From assembly GCA_002914845.1 (NCBI GenBank), contig JXTC01000077.1:781638-845637 (forward strand): 64,000 bases of DNA. Reading direction: 5' to 3'. A program made the position numbers and the translations under genes. The DNA is from Trema orientale. Its lineage: Eukaryota; Streptophyta; Magnoliopsida; Rosales; Cannabaceae. The notes below the pieces were generated by a model, which ran no database searches, was not told where the DNA came from, and worked only from the letters and a program-made list of their open reading frames with translations. This document shows, in pieces, positions 45,281 to 57,559 of this stretch (positions are counted from its first letter, which is position 1; every line of letters starts with the position of its first letter).

Positions 45281-47287
45281 ATGGAGTCTGCTGGAGCTTT
45301 CCCCGATGGAGACTGGATGTTCTCAGCTGAAGATCTCGAGCTCACACCTCATTTTCTCGGTCAGTGTTCATTTTTCCCTTCTAACAACATCAATGTAGAG
45401 GGATCATTTAACTTTGGTCAATCAATACCAGTTTACCAAAATCTGTCCGAAGTTGGAGGGGTCATGAGCACTATTCCTCATGAGAGCTTACTATTTCATA
45501 CCTTAGATTCTCTCAACTCTAGCCTTCAATACCTTTCTCAGGAGAGTAGTTGTTACAGCTCTAGTAATTCTGGTACCAGTATTGGGGGCGTCTTTACTAC
45601 TTCCCAGGATAACAATTATGTTAATTATAACTATAGTGATTCTTACGATCATGATGTTAATCCAGTAACACATAATAATATTAGTAATGGTATCTCCATG
45701 CCCATTTTCCTAATGGGTGAGAAGAACATTATTAATCATGAGTCACCGTGCCATGTTCCTTCTGTTTCTGACACTGTAATATTGGGAGAAGAAAATACTA
45801 CTATGATTTGCAATACTATTAAAGAAGATAATTCTGGCAATGGCAACGACAACGACAACGACGACAACGCACTGCAGCCCGAAACAAGTGTCGTTTCCGG
45901 GAAAGAATCGCTGCTCAAAAGGACTTACAACGTCGTTGACAAAGTTAGTCCCAAGAAGAAGCCCCGGGTTTCAAGAGATGTAAGTCTAATCATATACTAC
46001 TAATTATCGTGAATTTGAATTATGTTTTACTCATTTAATGTAATGGATTGGGTTTTCTTTGTCAAGAATTGTTATAAGTTGATGTTTTGAATTTAATTAA
46101 TTTGGTTGTAAATATTATTTACGTACAGGTTCAAAAGGGTAAGAAAAATTTGAAGAGCCAAAAAGTGGGTCCAAATGGGAAAGAGGAAGAGATGAGCATT
46201 AATAACGGAGTAGAGGGACATAGTTCTAGTAGTTACAGCTCAGAAGATGATAATGCTTCTCAGGAGAATACTAACGGCGGGGAAACTTCTGACGCTAAAT
46301 CGTTATCTGGCGCCGTTAACTTGAACGGAAAAGCCAGAGCCAGTAGAGGGTCAGCCACCGATCCCCAAAGCCTCTATGCAAGGGTAATAATTAAAGCCCC
46401 TAGCTAGCTCACCATCTGTAACGTGACAAATATAATACGTCAATATATACATATAGAATAATATAAAGTCAGCTAAATAATTTCCATTTTCCACCTCTAT
46501 AATTTCTCTTATTAATTCAATATTATTGATAAAAATCTTGCAGAAAAGAAGGGAGAGGATAAACGAAAGATTGAGAATCTTACAGAATCTTGTACCAAAT
46601 GGAACAAAGGTTTGTGAAATTTAAATTACTCTATATACATATAGACCAATCATATGGTCAATTTAATATAATTGAAGGTGCATCCGTATATGAAAATTAG
46701 CATATATGAAAATTACACTTATGTGCTAATGATATTTCATGGTACAATATCTCGCAGGTTGACATAAGCACAATGTTGGAAGAGGCAGTTCATTATGTTA
46801 AGTTTTTGCAGCTTCAAATCAAGGTGAGATAGCAAATCTTAATATATATATATATATGGGCACCAATCCAGTAGATATTCTTTATTTTTTTACTTATGTA
46901 TAAATATCAATTTGGTCAATGAAAATTTATTACGCATATTTTTTTATATTAAAAAATAAGAGAGAGAAATAATATTAATGATGCACGTTTTTTCATATAC
47001 ATCATTACAGTCGTTAGATTATTTTTAGATGATGATCCAATAGTTAAAAAAAAAATATCTACACATAGATTAAAAAAAATACCTATTAAATTGGCAACCT
47101 ATATATATATAAGAGTACAAAGAATTAATCTTTTTAACTCACAAAAAATTGAAATTGTTGCTAATTAATATGTATGTTTGGTTATGTTTTGTAGCTTTTG
47201 AGCTCCGATGACATGTGGATGTACGCTCCCATAGCGTACAACGGAATGGATATCGGTCTCCAGCAGAAGATTTCTCAACTTGTATAA
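45281..47287 (+). CDS. RSL4: class II RSL bHLH transcription factor (RSL4-like)
   Basis: Family members activate cell-wall and growth genes in elongating root hairs, downstream of auxin and RHD6/RSL1. Exons: 45281-45979, 46129-46383, 46544-46609, 46758-46823, 47195-47287; all introns are GT-AG and phase 0, giving 392 residues. The start [13 protein letters not shown] is chosen because ATG 45281 follows a 5' UTR and the frame upstream has no ATG. The N-terminal 233 residues are Ser/Asn-rich and low in conservation. The bHLH runs from about residue 311: [20 protein letters not shown] (basic part and helix 1 start), loop [12 protein letters not shown], helix 2 [17 protein letters not shown]. The C-terminal signature [19 protein letters not shown] is specific to RSL proteins and separates them from other bHLHs. 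Intron 4 contains a MITE. Which class II member (RSL2, 3, 4 or 5) is inferred from the neighbouring genes. Confidence 0.92.
46858..47099. mobile_element. MITE in intron 4 of the bHLH gene, 242 bp
   Basis: Ends read GGGCACCAATCCAGTAGATA on the plus strand and GGTTGCCAATTTAATAGGTA on the minus strand, with pairing continuing through ATTTTTTTTA and TATGTGTAGATAT blocks. Flanks are TATATATAT on both sides (9 bp, low complexity). It fills 242 of the 371 bp of the intron and resembles the element at 2967-3194. Confidence 0.7.
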
Positions 47288-50200
47288 CATACAGAGAGAG
47301 GAAGAAGTTCTAATTATTTTTTCAATATTATACAAATATATATTCTTTTTTTGTGCATCAGTACTACTATACATAACAAAATAAGAGAATTAACGACATA
47401 TGTTTAATTTATTAAATTAATTAATTTGTATAAGTTGAGAATCACGAGGAGAATCCTTAGTGATATTTTCTAATATACACGTGTCCATCGTCTGTTTATG
47501 AAACTTTGTAGCTAATTTTTACAATTCAGAATGATAAAGATTCATTAACTTTCCCATCCACATGCACGTTTATTTATAAACATTAGAATATGGCTTAGTT
47601 TAAATGGTTACAACAATATTTATCCATAGATGGTTATAATGATTTAAGCCGTTAGATTTATATGTGGTAATTAGTTTGGTGGTTGGCCAAAAAAATTTAA
47701 TGTTATTTATCACTATCAAAAAAATTTAGTGCTATCATTATTTTTATTAGTATCTATTCATGGTTATAAAAAAATTATAATCATTGAGAAGTCTTCCTTA
47801 TATATATATATATATATATGATAATGTGTATAAATAAGTATCTCTCGATAGGAAATGCGTATAAGTATGAATTAAAGCGGGTGCTCCCTTTTTAATGTCA
47901 ATCGATGTTTAACGAATGATACCTCTCATGGTTCACTGTACTTAACGGCAATTGCGCTCTTTCCATGAGAAACGATAGTACAACAAAATAACGATTATCG
48001 ACAATTTGTACCAATCTTTTTATCGACATGTACACATTCATGCATGTGTAATAGAATATGATTATCATTTATTCATTTATAAATTTTAATTAGTTCCTCC
48101 ATAAATAATCACAAAAGTCTCATTCTAATTCTTGAAATTCAAAATCAAGAGCAATACTGGTCCTCTAGATACTTGATAAATATTTATCGCCAGTTCTTTT
48201 TTATTTTATCTGTTAAAATTAATAGAAATATGGTCACATCGATCGGACAATTTTTCTTGAAGTATCAAAGCAGACGTTTCTAAATGGCTTTCGGTCTCTA
48301 AATTTTGACAAGATCATTTTGTTTTTTTTCGATCGGTTAAATATTTGAACCCCAAAAAAAAAAATGACTCGCTAATAACATAGTACCATATAAAACTTTT
48401 TTCATGCACAAATTAAAATATAAAAACAAGACAATAGTCTGTAATAGTACTCAAGAGACTAGCCAAAAAATCAATGACGTTAACTTAAGGAAAAAATCTA
48501 TAAAAAAACAGTAGTGGAACTTCTCGTGATTAATCAGTTAAAGAAACAATGAAACAGTTTTGAAGCAAAACTTAGTAAAATGGGTTTTGACAGCTCTTAC
48601 AGTAGGGAAAAAAGGGGTGTTGGTGAAGCGAAAAAAGAAAAAAAGAAGAACTTTTCTTGACCTTATGGTTAAGATTAATTGTTAAGTAGTTAACCCGCAC
48701 CACATATATTTGCGTAGTGGTTATGTGTTGTTATTATTTATTTATTTATTTATTTCTTTTTTTTTTTAGTTAGTGTGGTTATTTATTTAAATCTTATAAA
48801 ACTATTGTTTAAAAAAATAGACATAGAATACATTATGATAGCATTTGAGCTAGGGGAAAAAATAAATAAATATTCACTATACTAGCACTTATTATCCAAG
48901 CAGGGAGCAAGTATAGTTAGGGTACGATACATATGAATTGTTAGATTTTAATATGATGATCACAATTAAATACGCAACAAACTTCAATCAGATTAAATGA
49001 TCACAATTAGTTTTGCAACGGTTAAGAAATCTAATTATTAATATTAGTTTCATTTCTATCGATAGAGAAAAAAAAAGAATCCATGTATTAATTAGCATCT
49101 ATCATTAAATGGAGCGAAAAGGAATTTTTTCTCTACGGGTCCGAAAACTAGTTTGAATGTTAAATTTCAATCCACTTGGTACAATTTAATATATATTGTA
49201 CCCATTCCAGGAGCTCTCTTTTGTACTGAGAGTTCTATCATCAATGACATTCTTGTACATTCTTGTCAACCTTTATTTGTTGGCTAAATAGTGTTAGTTG
49301 CTCTCATGCATATCCCCGTTCTGGAATAAAACTGCTCATTCACTAGCCCATTTAGCTTTATTCTCTAATTTTACTATTGCGTAGGAAGATGAGATTTCTG
49401 ATTCTATCTCAACCGTTGTACTTAGTGATTTACCTAGCTATGGGATAAATAGTACATCGTATTTCCACTCAAAAGTAAAAAATAAAAAATCTATTTGGTA
49501 TATATCGGAACAAAATTCGATGAGAATTAAATGATGATATGATTTTTATGAATAAACATCAAAATCATGAAATCTAAAAGTTAAATTAGTTTCTCCCATT
49601 TAATTATCCTATAATTTATCTAAATTAAGTATATGATCTAGTGCACGCGGTTAACGTAATTTGACAAAATAGGGATTTTTTTTGAAGGAAACAAAACAAG
49701 GATTTAAACACCCCTATATATCAACGAGGTGTATTAAGTTAGGATTTTGAACATCTTGAGTAGGGCATATGTATTAAGGTAATCATGGACGTATCATGAA
49801 TGAATATTTTTTTTAAAAAAATCATCCAATTTAACAGGGCTGGTTGGTAACAAGAGTGGGAGACATGACTTCAGAAGTTAAAGAGTTTACACGTTTTATT
49901 TATTTATTTTTTCAGCAAATAAATAATAAGATCCGTTTACACGCTTACTTGTTAAAACAGAATATTCTTCCTTGTTTAATAATAAAACCATAAATATAAG
50001 GTATTCTATGCATGAGTATATTACCAGAAGGAACCTAATTTTGAAATTTTGAGACCACCTTAATTTTAATTATTAAGTTAGTGTCGAGGGTCCAAATTAA
50101 ATAGGAAAAAAAATCACTAACATTTGAGGAATGCTACATGCACTATCTTCTATTAACATATACAATTTTTTTTCTCTAAATATTAAGACTTATTTTACAA

Positions 50201-50445
50201 AACAAAATTATTTCAAAACATATGAACCCCCAATAAAAGAAAAAAAAACGATTTGATTTTTCTCTGGCCGGAAAGAATTATTTATAGTTTTTCTCAATTA
50301 TGTATTTGAGTAAGCCAGATTATTTGAAATTTGGAATAATATTTTGTAATTGAGTTGATTTATTTATCTTTTATGTTAACATGTTCCATTTATAGGTTGA
50401 ATTAGATTTTTATCTATGATAAGTACAGTTTTTTTCGGTCTTATG
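47288..50445. other. intergenic DNA between the bHLH gene and copia element 2
   Basis: AT-rich with no recognised gene. It starts with the bHLH 3' UTR. A (TA)n tract lies at about 47800-47820 and a TTTA repeat at about 48738-48755. No open frame has a motif. Confidence 0.6.
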
Positions 50446-51498
50446 TGTTAGACAAAATTAACTATTGCAAGTAATAATATATCTAGAAATAAAAAAATAT
50501 AACAATAAACTGTTACAATATATGATGTAATAAATTATTTAACTATACCTTGGATAGTAACAATTATCATAAAAAATAAATCAAATAACGTAACAAAATA
50601 AATCACAATTAATTTACTATAATAATAATCATGATTATAATGATCAAAATAACAAAGGAGTTTAAGGAAACTAAACCAAGTCTTGTGTTTCACATAATTT
50701 CCTTAAAACAGTTACGCCTCCTCACTAGGGTGCTTAGAGGAATGTCAACAGCGTCTGTTTCCCAAAATAAAACGGTTCACGAATAGCAACGTTGCACCAA
50801 CTTGCTACTCACAACAAACTGAGCAATGCCCAAACTCTATCACCAGAACTCAAGAGAGCTTGACCACTCTTATAAAAAACAACAAGAACTCAAACTCTCG
50901 AACTCCTAACTAACTTCTCTCTAACTTCTAACTAACTTTTCTTAACCGCCACAAGAGAGGATTGGAAGAGAGGAATAGGCTTAGGAATGTTTTGATGTGT
51001 CTTGGTATATCCAAGAGTGAAGGAGAAGGTCTCCTTTTATAGTGTTCATGGGGGAACCAAGCCATTAACATCCCATTAATATGGCTGAAAACGTTTTTCT
51101 GTTACAATATAACAGCCCATTAATATGGCTGACAAACGTTTGTCTGTTACAATACAACAGCAACAGCCCATTAATATGGCTGAAAAACGTTTGTCTGTTA
51201 CAACATAACGGCCCAATAATATGGCTGAAAAACGTTTGTCTGTTACAACATAACAGCAATAGCCCATTAATATGGTTGAAAAACTGAAAAACGTTTGGCT
51301 GTTACAACATAACTGCCAAAATATTTTTGGCTGTTAACTCAACTTTATGAGGCCTAATAAATTTCTAAAATGAATTTTCTAGCTCTTGTATGTTACAAAT
51401 TCAATTCTAGAACCTCCTCATTTTAGGTTTCAATTTTTCATTCACCCATGCCTCAAAATGGCTATTAACAATGGTTTTTTCAGACCATTTTTCTAACA
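50446..51498 (-). repeat. 3' LTR of copia element 2
   Basis: 1053 bp, plus-strand ends TGTTAGACAAAATT and TTTTTCTAACA. It contains the five-unit tandem repeat at 51065-51320. On the element strand a TATA box CTATAAAAG lies at 51033-51041. Confidence 0.93.
51065..51320 (-). repeat. U3 tandem repeats of copia element 2, five units
   Basis: Units of about 42-52 bp centred on CCATTAATATGGCTGAAAAA and CGTTTGTCTGTTACAACATA. In element orientation they sit directly upstream of the LTR TATA box, a position typical of U3 enhancer repeats. Each unit contains CTGTTACAACATAACAG, an inverted repeat with a MYB-core CTGTTA/TAACAG on each arm. The open frames on both strands here merely follow the repeat. 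The partner LTR has four units. Confidence 0.85.
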
Positions 51499-51757
51499 AT
51501 TCTCTACATGAATGAAATTGACGACCTAAGACTCGACCAACATGGTGATAGAATTCAACGGTCGAAACCTGCATAGGATAGGTAGGTGTTACCCTTTGAA
51601 CCTTCTCTTGTGAAAATATGTTTACTTTACTAACTAAACAATAGACGCGATGTCCTTGAACTATTCTGTCATTTGTGTAAATGATAACGTATCTCATGCA
51701 GGAATCTTCCTGACACTTTTCAGTTCTCACTGTTATGTTCGTTTTGGCCATGAACAT
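51407..51757 (-). CDS. small open frame after pol in copia element 2, function unknown
   Basis: A 116-codon frame starting with ATG on the element strand, located downstream of RNase H and reading into the 3' LTR (boundary at 51498). The predicted protein is basic, with MFMAKTNITVRTEKCQED at its start and a C-terminal LKPKMRRF. I do not recognise it, and there is no membrane segment. Several copia lineages carry an extra frame in this position, but chance is a real alternative. Confidence 0.3.
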   Translation of the reverse strand: MFMAKTNITVRTEKCQEDSCMRYVIIYTNDRIVQGHRVYCLVSKVNIFSQEKVQRVTPTYPMQVSTVEFYHHVGRVLGRQFHSCRELLEKWSEKTIVNSHFEAWVNEKLKPKMRRF

Positions 51758-52076
51758 ACGCCTGATTCTGCAAGAGTTTAATAAGAATTGCGCCTTAACA
51801 ATTCCCTTAGAAGCGGCCCTACTTCTCTCTCACATAGATGATCTCTTAATTAAGAGTAACCCACATTACTCTGCTCGAAATTCTATTTTCGACGCATAAG
51901 AATCATTAAAAGCATAGCTTAACCTTTCGTTTTACGGGTATCACTATTTCATCATAGGAATGGACACGAGGAAAATTCCCACAGTGATTCAACACAGTCT
52001 TTACAATTTAGTTGTCCCTTTTGAACCTAGATCTTGGGATCTCCAGTCAACTAGGTTGGATATTCACTGTATCGAC

Positions 52077-53632
52077 CTATTCTTTCATGGGCTTTAGTCC
52101 CATTCCACTCGATGACTTTTCAACTAACTCTCTATTTAACCCTTTGGTTAGCGGATCCGCAATATTATCTTTTGACTTTACATAGTCTACAGAGATAACC
52201 CAAGTTGAGAGTAGTTGTCTAATGGTATTGTGTCTACGACGAATATGTCTAGACTTACTATTATACATATTGCTCTGTACTTTACCAATTACAGATTGAC
52301 TATCACAATGTATACAAATTACAGGCACAAGTTTTGGCCATCTTGGAATATCCTCTAAGAAGTGATGGAGCCATTCTGCTTCTTCCCCATATTTATCCAG
52401 TGCGATAAATTCAGATTCCATAGTGGATCTGGCAATAATAGTTTGTTTCGAGGATTTCTATGACACTGCTGCACCTCCTAGTATGAACACATAACCACTA
52501 GTAGACTTTGAATCTTTAATATCATATATCCAATTTGCATCACTGTAACCTTCAAATACAGAGGGATATCTTGTATAGTGCAGCCCATAATTACGTGTAA
52601 ACCGTAAGTATTTTAATACTCTTATAATCCCTTGCCAATGCTCAGCTCTAGGATTACTTGTGTATCTACTTAGTTTACTAACTGCATAGGCAATATCTGG
52701 TCTTGTACAGCTCATCAAGCACATTAGACTGCCTATCACTCTAGAGTATTCTACTTGAGAAACACTCTTACCTTTATTCTTGAATAAACGTAAAGTAAAA
52801 TCTATTGGTATTTTGACAACTCCAGAACTATCGTTATCGAATTTTCCAAGAATATTATCCACATAATGTGATTGACTTAAAACAAGCCCATCTGATACTC
52901 TTGAGATTTTCATTCCCAAAATGACATCGGCTAAACCCATGTCTTTCATGTCAAATCTTGAATTCAACATATTTTTAGTAGATTTGATCATTTTATCATC
53001 ACTACCAACAATGAGCATGTCATCAACGTAAAAACACAAAATGATTTAAACATTTTCGGTGTCTTTGACATATACACATTTATCACATTCGTTGATTTTA
53101 AATCTATTATCCTTCATAGCATTATCAAATTTTTCATTCTATTGTTTCGGGGCTTGTTTTAATCCATATAAGGATTTGACCAACTTACAGACTTTCTTTT
53201 CTTGCCCTGGTGCAAAAAAATCTTCAGGTTGTTCCATGTAGATCTCTTCCTCTAGATCTCCATTTAGAAAGGCTATTTTTACATCCATTTAGTGTATTAC
53301 GAGATTCCACAAAGCGGCAATCGTAAGCACCATCCTAATAGAATTTATTCTCGTCACAAGAGAATAAGTGTCAAAGTAGTCCAGACCTTCTTCTGTCTGT
53401 AACCTTTAATTACAAGTCTTACCTTATACCTATCAATCGATCCATCGACTTTCATTTTCCTTTTAAAAATCCACTTTGAACCTAGTGGTTTACATCCAGG
53501 ACGAAGGTCCACTAGTTCCCAAGTATGATTTTGTAAGATGGAATCAATTTCGCTCTTGATAGCCTCTTTCCACAAAGGTGCTTTAGTAGAGCTTATAGCC
53601 TCAGTATACGTTCGAGGCTCACTTTCTAGCAA
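52077..53632 (-). pseudogene. copia reverse transcriptase and RNase H (element 2), broken
   Basis: Three pieces follow one another on the minus strand. 53632-53354 is the RT start (WKEAIKSEIDSILQNHTWEL, then GSKWIFKRKMKVDGSIDRYK) and runs out of frame after KGYRQK. 53039-52458 contains the catalytic [12 protein letters not shown] and the RNase H entry [14 protein letters not shown], ending in a stop. 52421-52077 continues with ESEFIAL, HCDSQSVI and ADPLTKGL. The intact YVDD box shows the copy was once functional, but at least one frameshift and one stop separate the pieces. Confidence 0.88.
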
Positions 53633-53719
53633 GTGTGTCAGAAAATCTAGACCAAAAGATTTTTCTATCCTTGCTCTCTTACTACGACGAGGTTCAACCT
53701 CGGTTTCTTCATTTTTATC

Positions 53720-54392
53720 TTAGTTCTGACTATTTTTAATAATAGTCTCACGTGTTCGTTTTGATGAACTTGCTTCTTCTTTAGATTTACAAGGAAATAC
53801 ATGTTCAAAGAACGATGCATTCCTTGATTCCATTATCGTATTCTTATGTATGTCTGGAATTTTTGACTCATACACAAGAAACCGATAAGTACTACTTGTT
53901 TTGTGCATTGCCAATAAAAATGCAATCAACGGTTTTCGAACTAATTTTCACCTTCTTAGGTGTTGGTATGGCCACTTTGGCAAGACATCCCTATATTCGT
54001 AAATAGTTGTAGGATGGTTTTCTTCCTTTCCACAACTCATATGGAGTCTTTTCTATTTTTTTTTTGGGTACCTTATTCAAAAGGTAATTGGCCGTCAAAA
54101 TGGCTTCTCCCCACATGTTCTGGGGTAACCCAGAACTTATCAACATTACATTCATCATTTCTTTCAAGGTACGATTCTTTCGCTCAGCAACTACATTTGA
54201 CTGAGGCGAGTAAGGTACTGTGGTTTCATGTATGATTCCATACTGTGCACAGATTTCCTCAAAAGGTGAATCATACTCTCCACCTCGATCACTTCTTAGC
54301 ACCTTAATTTTCTTATTGAGTTGATTCTCAACCTCATTCTTATAGAGAACAAACTTCTCTATAGCTTCGTCCTTGGATTTTAGCAAATACAC
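53720..54392 (-). pseudogene. copia integrase C-terminal half (element 2)
   Basis: The frame from 54392 to 53991 reads YLLKSKDEAIEKFVLYKNEV, then SDRGGEYDSPFEEIC and SPQSNVVAERKNRTLKEMMN. It therefore holds the second Asp and the Glu of the integrase catalytic triad. It ends in a stop (PSYNYLRI). A second frame, 53929-53720, continues with YESKIPDIHKNTIMESRNASFFEH, the usual integrase-to-RT linker. Confidence 0.85.
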
Positions 54393-56044
54393 ATAACAGT
54401 AATAAAATACTTATTGCCTCCCCTTGTTTGTACAAATTTCAAATTACAAATATCAATGTGAATTAAATCAAGAGGTTTAGTGTTCCTCTCAACACTTTGA
54501 AATGATGACCTAGTCAGTTTTGCCTCAACACAAGTTTCACACTTGTGTTTTGAATCAATATTAAAAGTGGGTATATAGTTTAAGTTAATTAACCTACGCA
54601 AAGTATCGTAATTAACGTGTCCTACTCTACCATGCCATACATTGGAAGACTCAAGCAAATAAGCAGAAGAGCTAGCTTTATTATTATTTGGCTTAATAAT
54701 CATTACATTCAGTTTAAAAAGCTCATCACATACATAGCCCTTCCCCACATACAATCCGCTCTTAGACAAAAATACTTTATCTGACTCGAACACCATGCGG
54801 AATCTATGCTTATTCAGCAATGAACCGGACACTAAGTTCTTGTGGATCTCCGGCACATACAGTACATCGTTCAGAGTCAGCTCCTTCCCAGAAGTCATCT
54901 TTAAGACCATCTTGCGTTTGCCTTCGATAGTGGATGTGGCAGAGTTTCTCATAAATAACTTTTCCCTGCTCTCAAGCAGTTTGAAAGAAGTGAACAAATC
55001 TTTGTCAGAGCATACATGCTGAGTGGCACCGGTGTTAAGCCACCATTCTTTGGGATTAGACCCAACTAGGTTCACTTCAGAAACTACTGCACAGAGGTCT
55101 ATGTCAAAAACCTCCTGAATGATTTCATCCACTATGTTGGCTTCATTCTTCTTCTTCTTTGGAAGTCGACAGTCTGAAGCCTTATGACTCATCTTGTCAC
55201 AGTTGAAGCACTTCCCTTGAAATTTCTGCTTCTTGCCTATTCTACCTTTAGGCCCCCACTTATGGCTTGGCTGTTTTTGTTTATTCTTCTTAGCTTTAGA
55301 GCCTTGAGAATGTTCTACAATATTTGCCTTAGCCATAGGCGTACTGGACGATACTCCTGAATTTTTAGCACGCCTGTTATCTTCTTCAATGCGAAGTCTA
55401 ACAACAAGCTCTTCAAGGTTCATTATCTTTCGCTTAAGTTTGAGATAGCTCTTGAAATCCTTCCATGCAGAGGGTAGCTTTTCAATGACAGTAGCTACTT
55501 GGAAGGGTTCGCATATGACCATTCTCTCAACCTGAATTTCATAAAGAATCAATTGAAATTCTTGAACTTGACTGATTACTGTTTTGGAGTCGACCATTTT
55601 AAAGTCTAGGAAGTGTCCCACCACAAATTTTTTAGACCCAGCATCCTCAGTCTTATATTTATGGTCAAGTGACTCCCATAATTCTTTTGCCATCTTCTTA
55701 CTACTATATACTTCGTATAAAGGATCGGTTAAATCGTTCATTACCTAATTATGGCAAAGGTAGTCTGATTGTTTCCAAGCATCAACCGCAGCGATGACGT
55801 GGAAATCTTGCTTTTTATCGTTGGCTTTTGGAGCCTCCTCAGTCAAGAACCTCGAAAGATTTAATGTGGTCAGATAGAATAACATCTTCTGTTGCCATAT
55901 TTTGAAGTTCAACCCATTGAACTTCTCAGGCTTCTCTCCGTGGTGCACTGCTGGTACCACCAGAGTTACAACAGGGATTGGCATTTGAGCCACAACAGGA
56001 GCAGGCACATGGGCCATAGCAGGATTATTTGATTCAGTTGCCAT
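54380..56044 (-). pseudogene. copia Gag, protease and integrase N-terminus (element 2)
   Basis: Starts at ATG 56044 (MATESNNPAMAHVP). After 100 codons an in-frame TAG at 55745-55747 (following SDYLCHN) interrupts Gag; the same frame continues from 55744. It carries Gag text (EVYSSKKMAKELWESLDHKY), a CCHC knuckle CFNCDKMSHKASDC, the protease site as WWLNTGATQHVCSD, and integrase to HIDICNLKF with the first catalytic Asp. Plant copia proteases normally read W.DSGA or W.DTGA, so the catalytic Asp is Asn here. The frame ends near 54380 after KYFITV, where several integrase codons are missing and the frame shifts. Confidence 0.88.
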
Positions 56045-56313
56045 TTCTGACCAGAATAGCAAATCCAATGAGATTTCTTTTTCTAGAAATAAACGTTAAT
56101 AATCAAATATTACTCAATAGACAAACTCCCAGGAAAGACCATGGAAGGGTCACAAACGGTCCCACTTAAAATCTAGCCTCCTAGACAGAACTTGTCTAAA
56201 TTGTAATTGTTCAATTATCATAATTTATTAAAAAAATATCTCCAATCACAATATATAAATCCAGATATATTATAAAGCAATAACACATAAAAGACATATA
56301 ACTGTTTTAAGAT

Positions 56314-57306
56314 TGTTAGACAAAATTAACTATTGCAAGTAATAATATATCTAGAAATAAAAAAATATAACAATAAACTGTTACAACATATAATGTAATA
56401 AATTATTTAACTATATCTTGGATAGTAATAATTATCATAAAAAATAAATCAAATAACGTAGTAAAATAAATCATAATTAATTTACTATAATAATAATCAT
56501 GATTATAATGATCAAAATAACAAAGGAATTTAAGGAAACCAAACCGAGTCTTATGTTTCACACAATTTCCTTAAAACAGTTACGCCTCCTCACTGGGGTG
56601 CTTAGAGGAATGTCAGCAGCGTCTGTTTCCCAAAATAAAACGGTTCACAAATAGCGATGTTGCACCAACTTGCTACTTACAACGAACTGAGCAATGCCCA
56701 AACTCTATCACCAGAACTTAAGAGAGCTTGACCACTCTTATAAGAAAGAACAAGAACTCAAACTCTCTAACTTCTAACTAACTTCTCTCTAACTTCTAAC
56801 TAACTTTTCTTAACCACCACAGAGAGAATTGGAAGAGAGGAATAGGCTTAGGAATGTTTTGATGTGTCTTGGTATATCCAAAAGTGAAGGAGAATGTCTC
56901 ATTTTATAGTGTTCATGGGGGAACCAAGCCATTAACATCTCATTAATATGGCTGAAAACGTTTTTCTGGTACAACATAACAGCCCATTAATATGGCTGAC
57001 AAACGTTTGTGTGTTACAACGTAACAGCAACAGCCCATTAATATGGCTGAAAAACGTTTGTCTGTTACAACATAACAACATATTAATATGGCTGAAAAAT
57101 GTTTGTCTGTTACAACGTAACTGCCAAAACGTTTTTGGTTGCTAACTCAGTTTTATGAGGCTTAATAAATGTCTAAAATGAATTTTGTAACTCTTGTATG
57201 TTACAAATTCAATTCTAGAACCTTCTCACTTTGGGTTTTAATTTCTCATTCACCCATACCTCAAAATGGCTATTAACAATGATTTTTTCAAACCATTTTT
57301 CCAACA
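56314..57306 (-). repeat. 5' LTR of copia element 2
   Basis: 993 bp with the same termini as the other LTR. It has four U3 repeat units (56943-57130) instead of five, and a TATA box CTATAAAATG at about 56901-56910 on the element strand. The bases just inside it (56286-56313) do not match the tRNA-iMet primer sequence, so its replication primer is not identified. Confidence 0.92.
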
Positions 57307-57311
57307 TTATG

Positions 57312-57559
57312 TATTACCTCTTAGGATTAGAAGATTATTAATTAATTTTGTAAATAGAATACCTCAACCTACTTCTTGTACGGATTGAACGAAATCATTT
57401 TTTTTCCCCAAAAAATTCTTATTTATGTATGGTTTCTTTCTGTTTTTTTTTTTTTTTTTGAAAGCTATTTATGTATGCTTGCAATATATATAATATTTTT
57501 TCCGAGAAAAAAAATAGACGTATGCATCTGCCTTAATTTTATACATTTACCTCAAAACC
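57312..57559. other. short intergenic space between copia element 2 and the SPOC gene
   Basis: AT-rich, T-homopolymer near 57442. The LTR ends about 460 bp before the SPOC gene's start codon, so the retrotransposon has cut into the gene's upstream region. Confidence 0.6.

Larger units (their letters stand above)
50446..57306 (-). mobile_element. Ty1/copia LTR retrotransposon 2, full length but broken
   Basis: A 6861-bp insertion in minus orientation with LTRs at 50446-51498 and 56314-57306 and an exact 5-bp target duplication TTATG (50441-50445 and 57307-57311). The order on the element strand is gag, protease, integrase, reverse transcriptase, RNase H, which defines copia. The coding region has a nonsense codon in gag, a mutated protease active site, and frameshifts or deletions in integrase and reverse transcriptase, so the copy is inactive. 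A small intact open frame lies between pol and the 3' LTR. Confidence 0.95.

Noticed and set aside
51065..51287. Frames on both strands with repeated CNRQTF or LLQHN text
   Set aside because: They are translations of the LTR tandem repeat. The five-unit and four-unit copies do not keep one protein.
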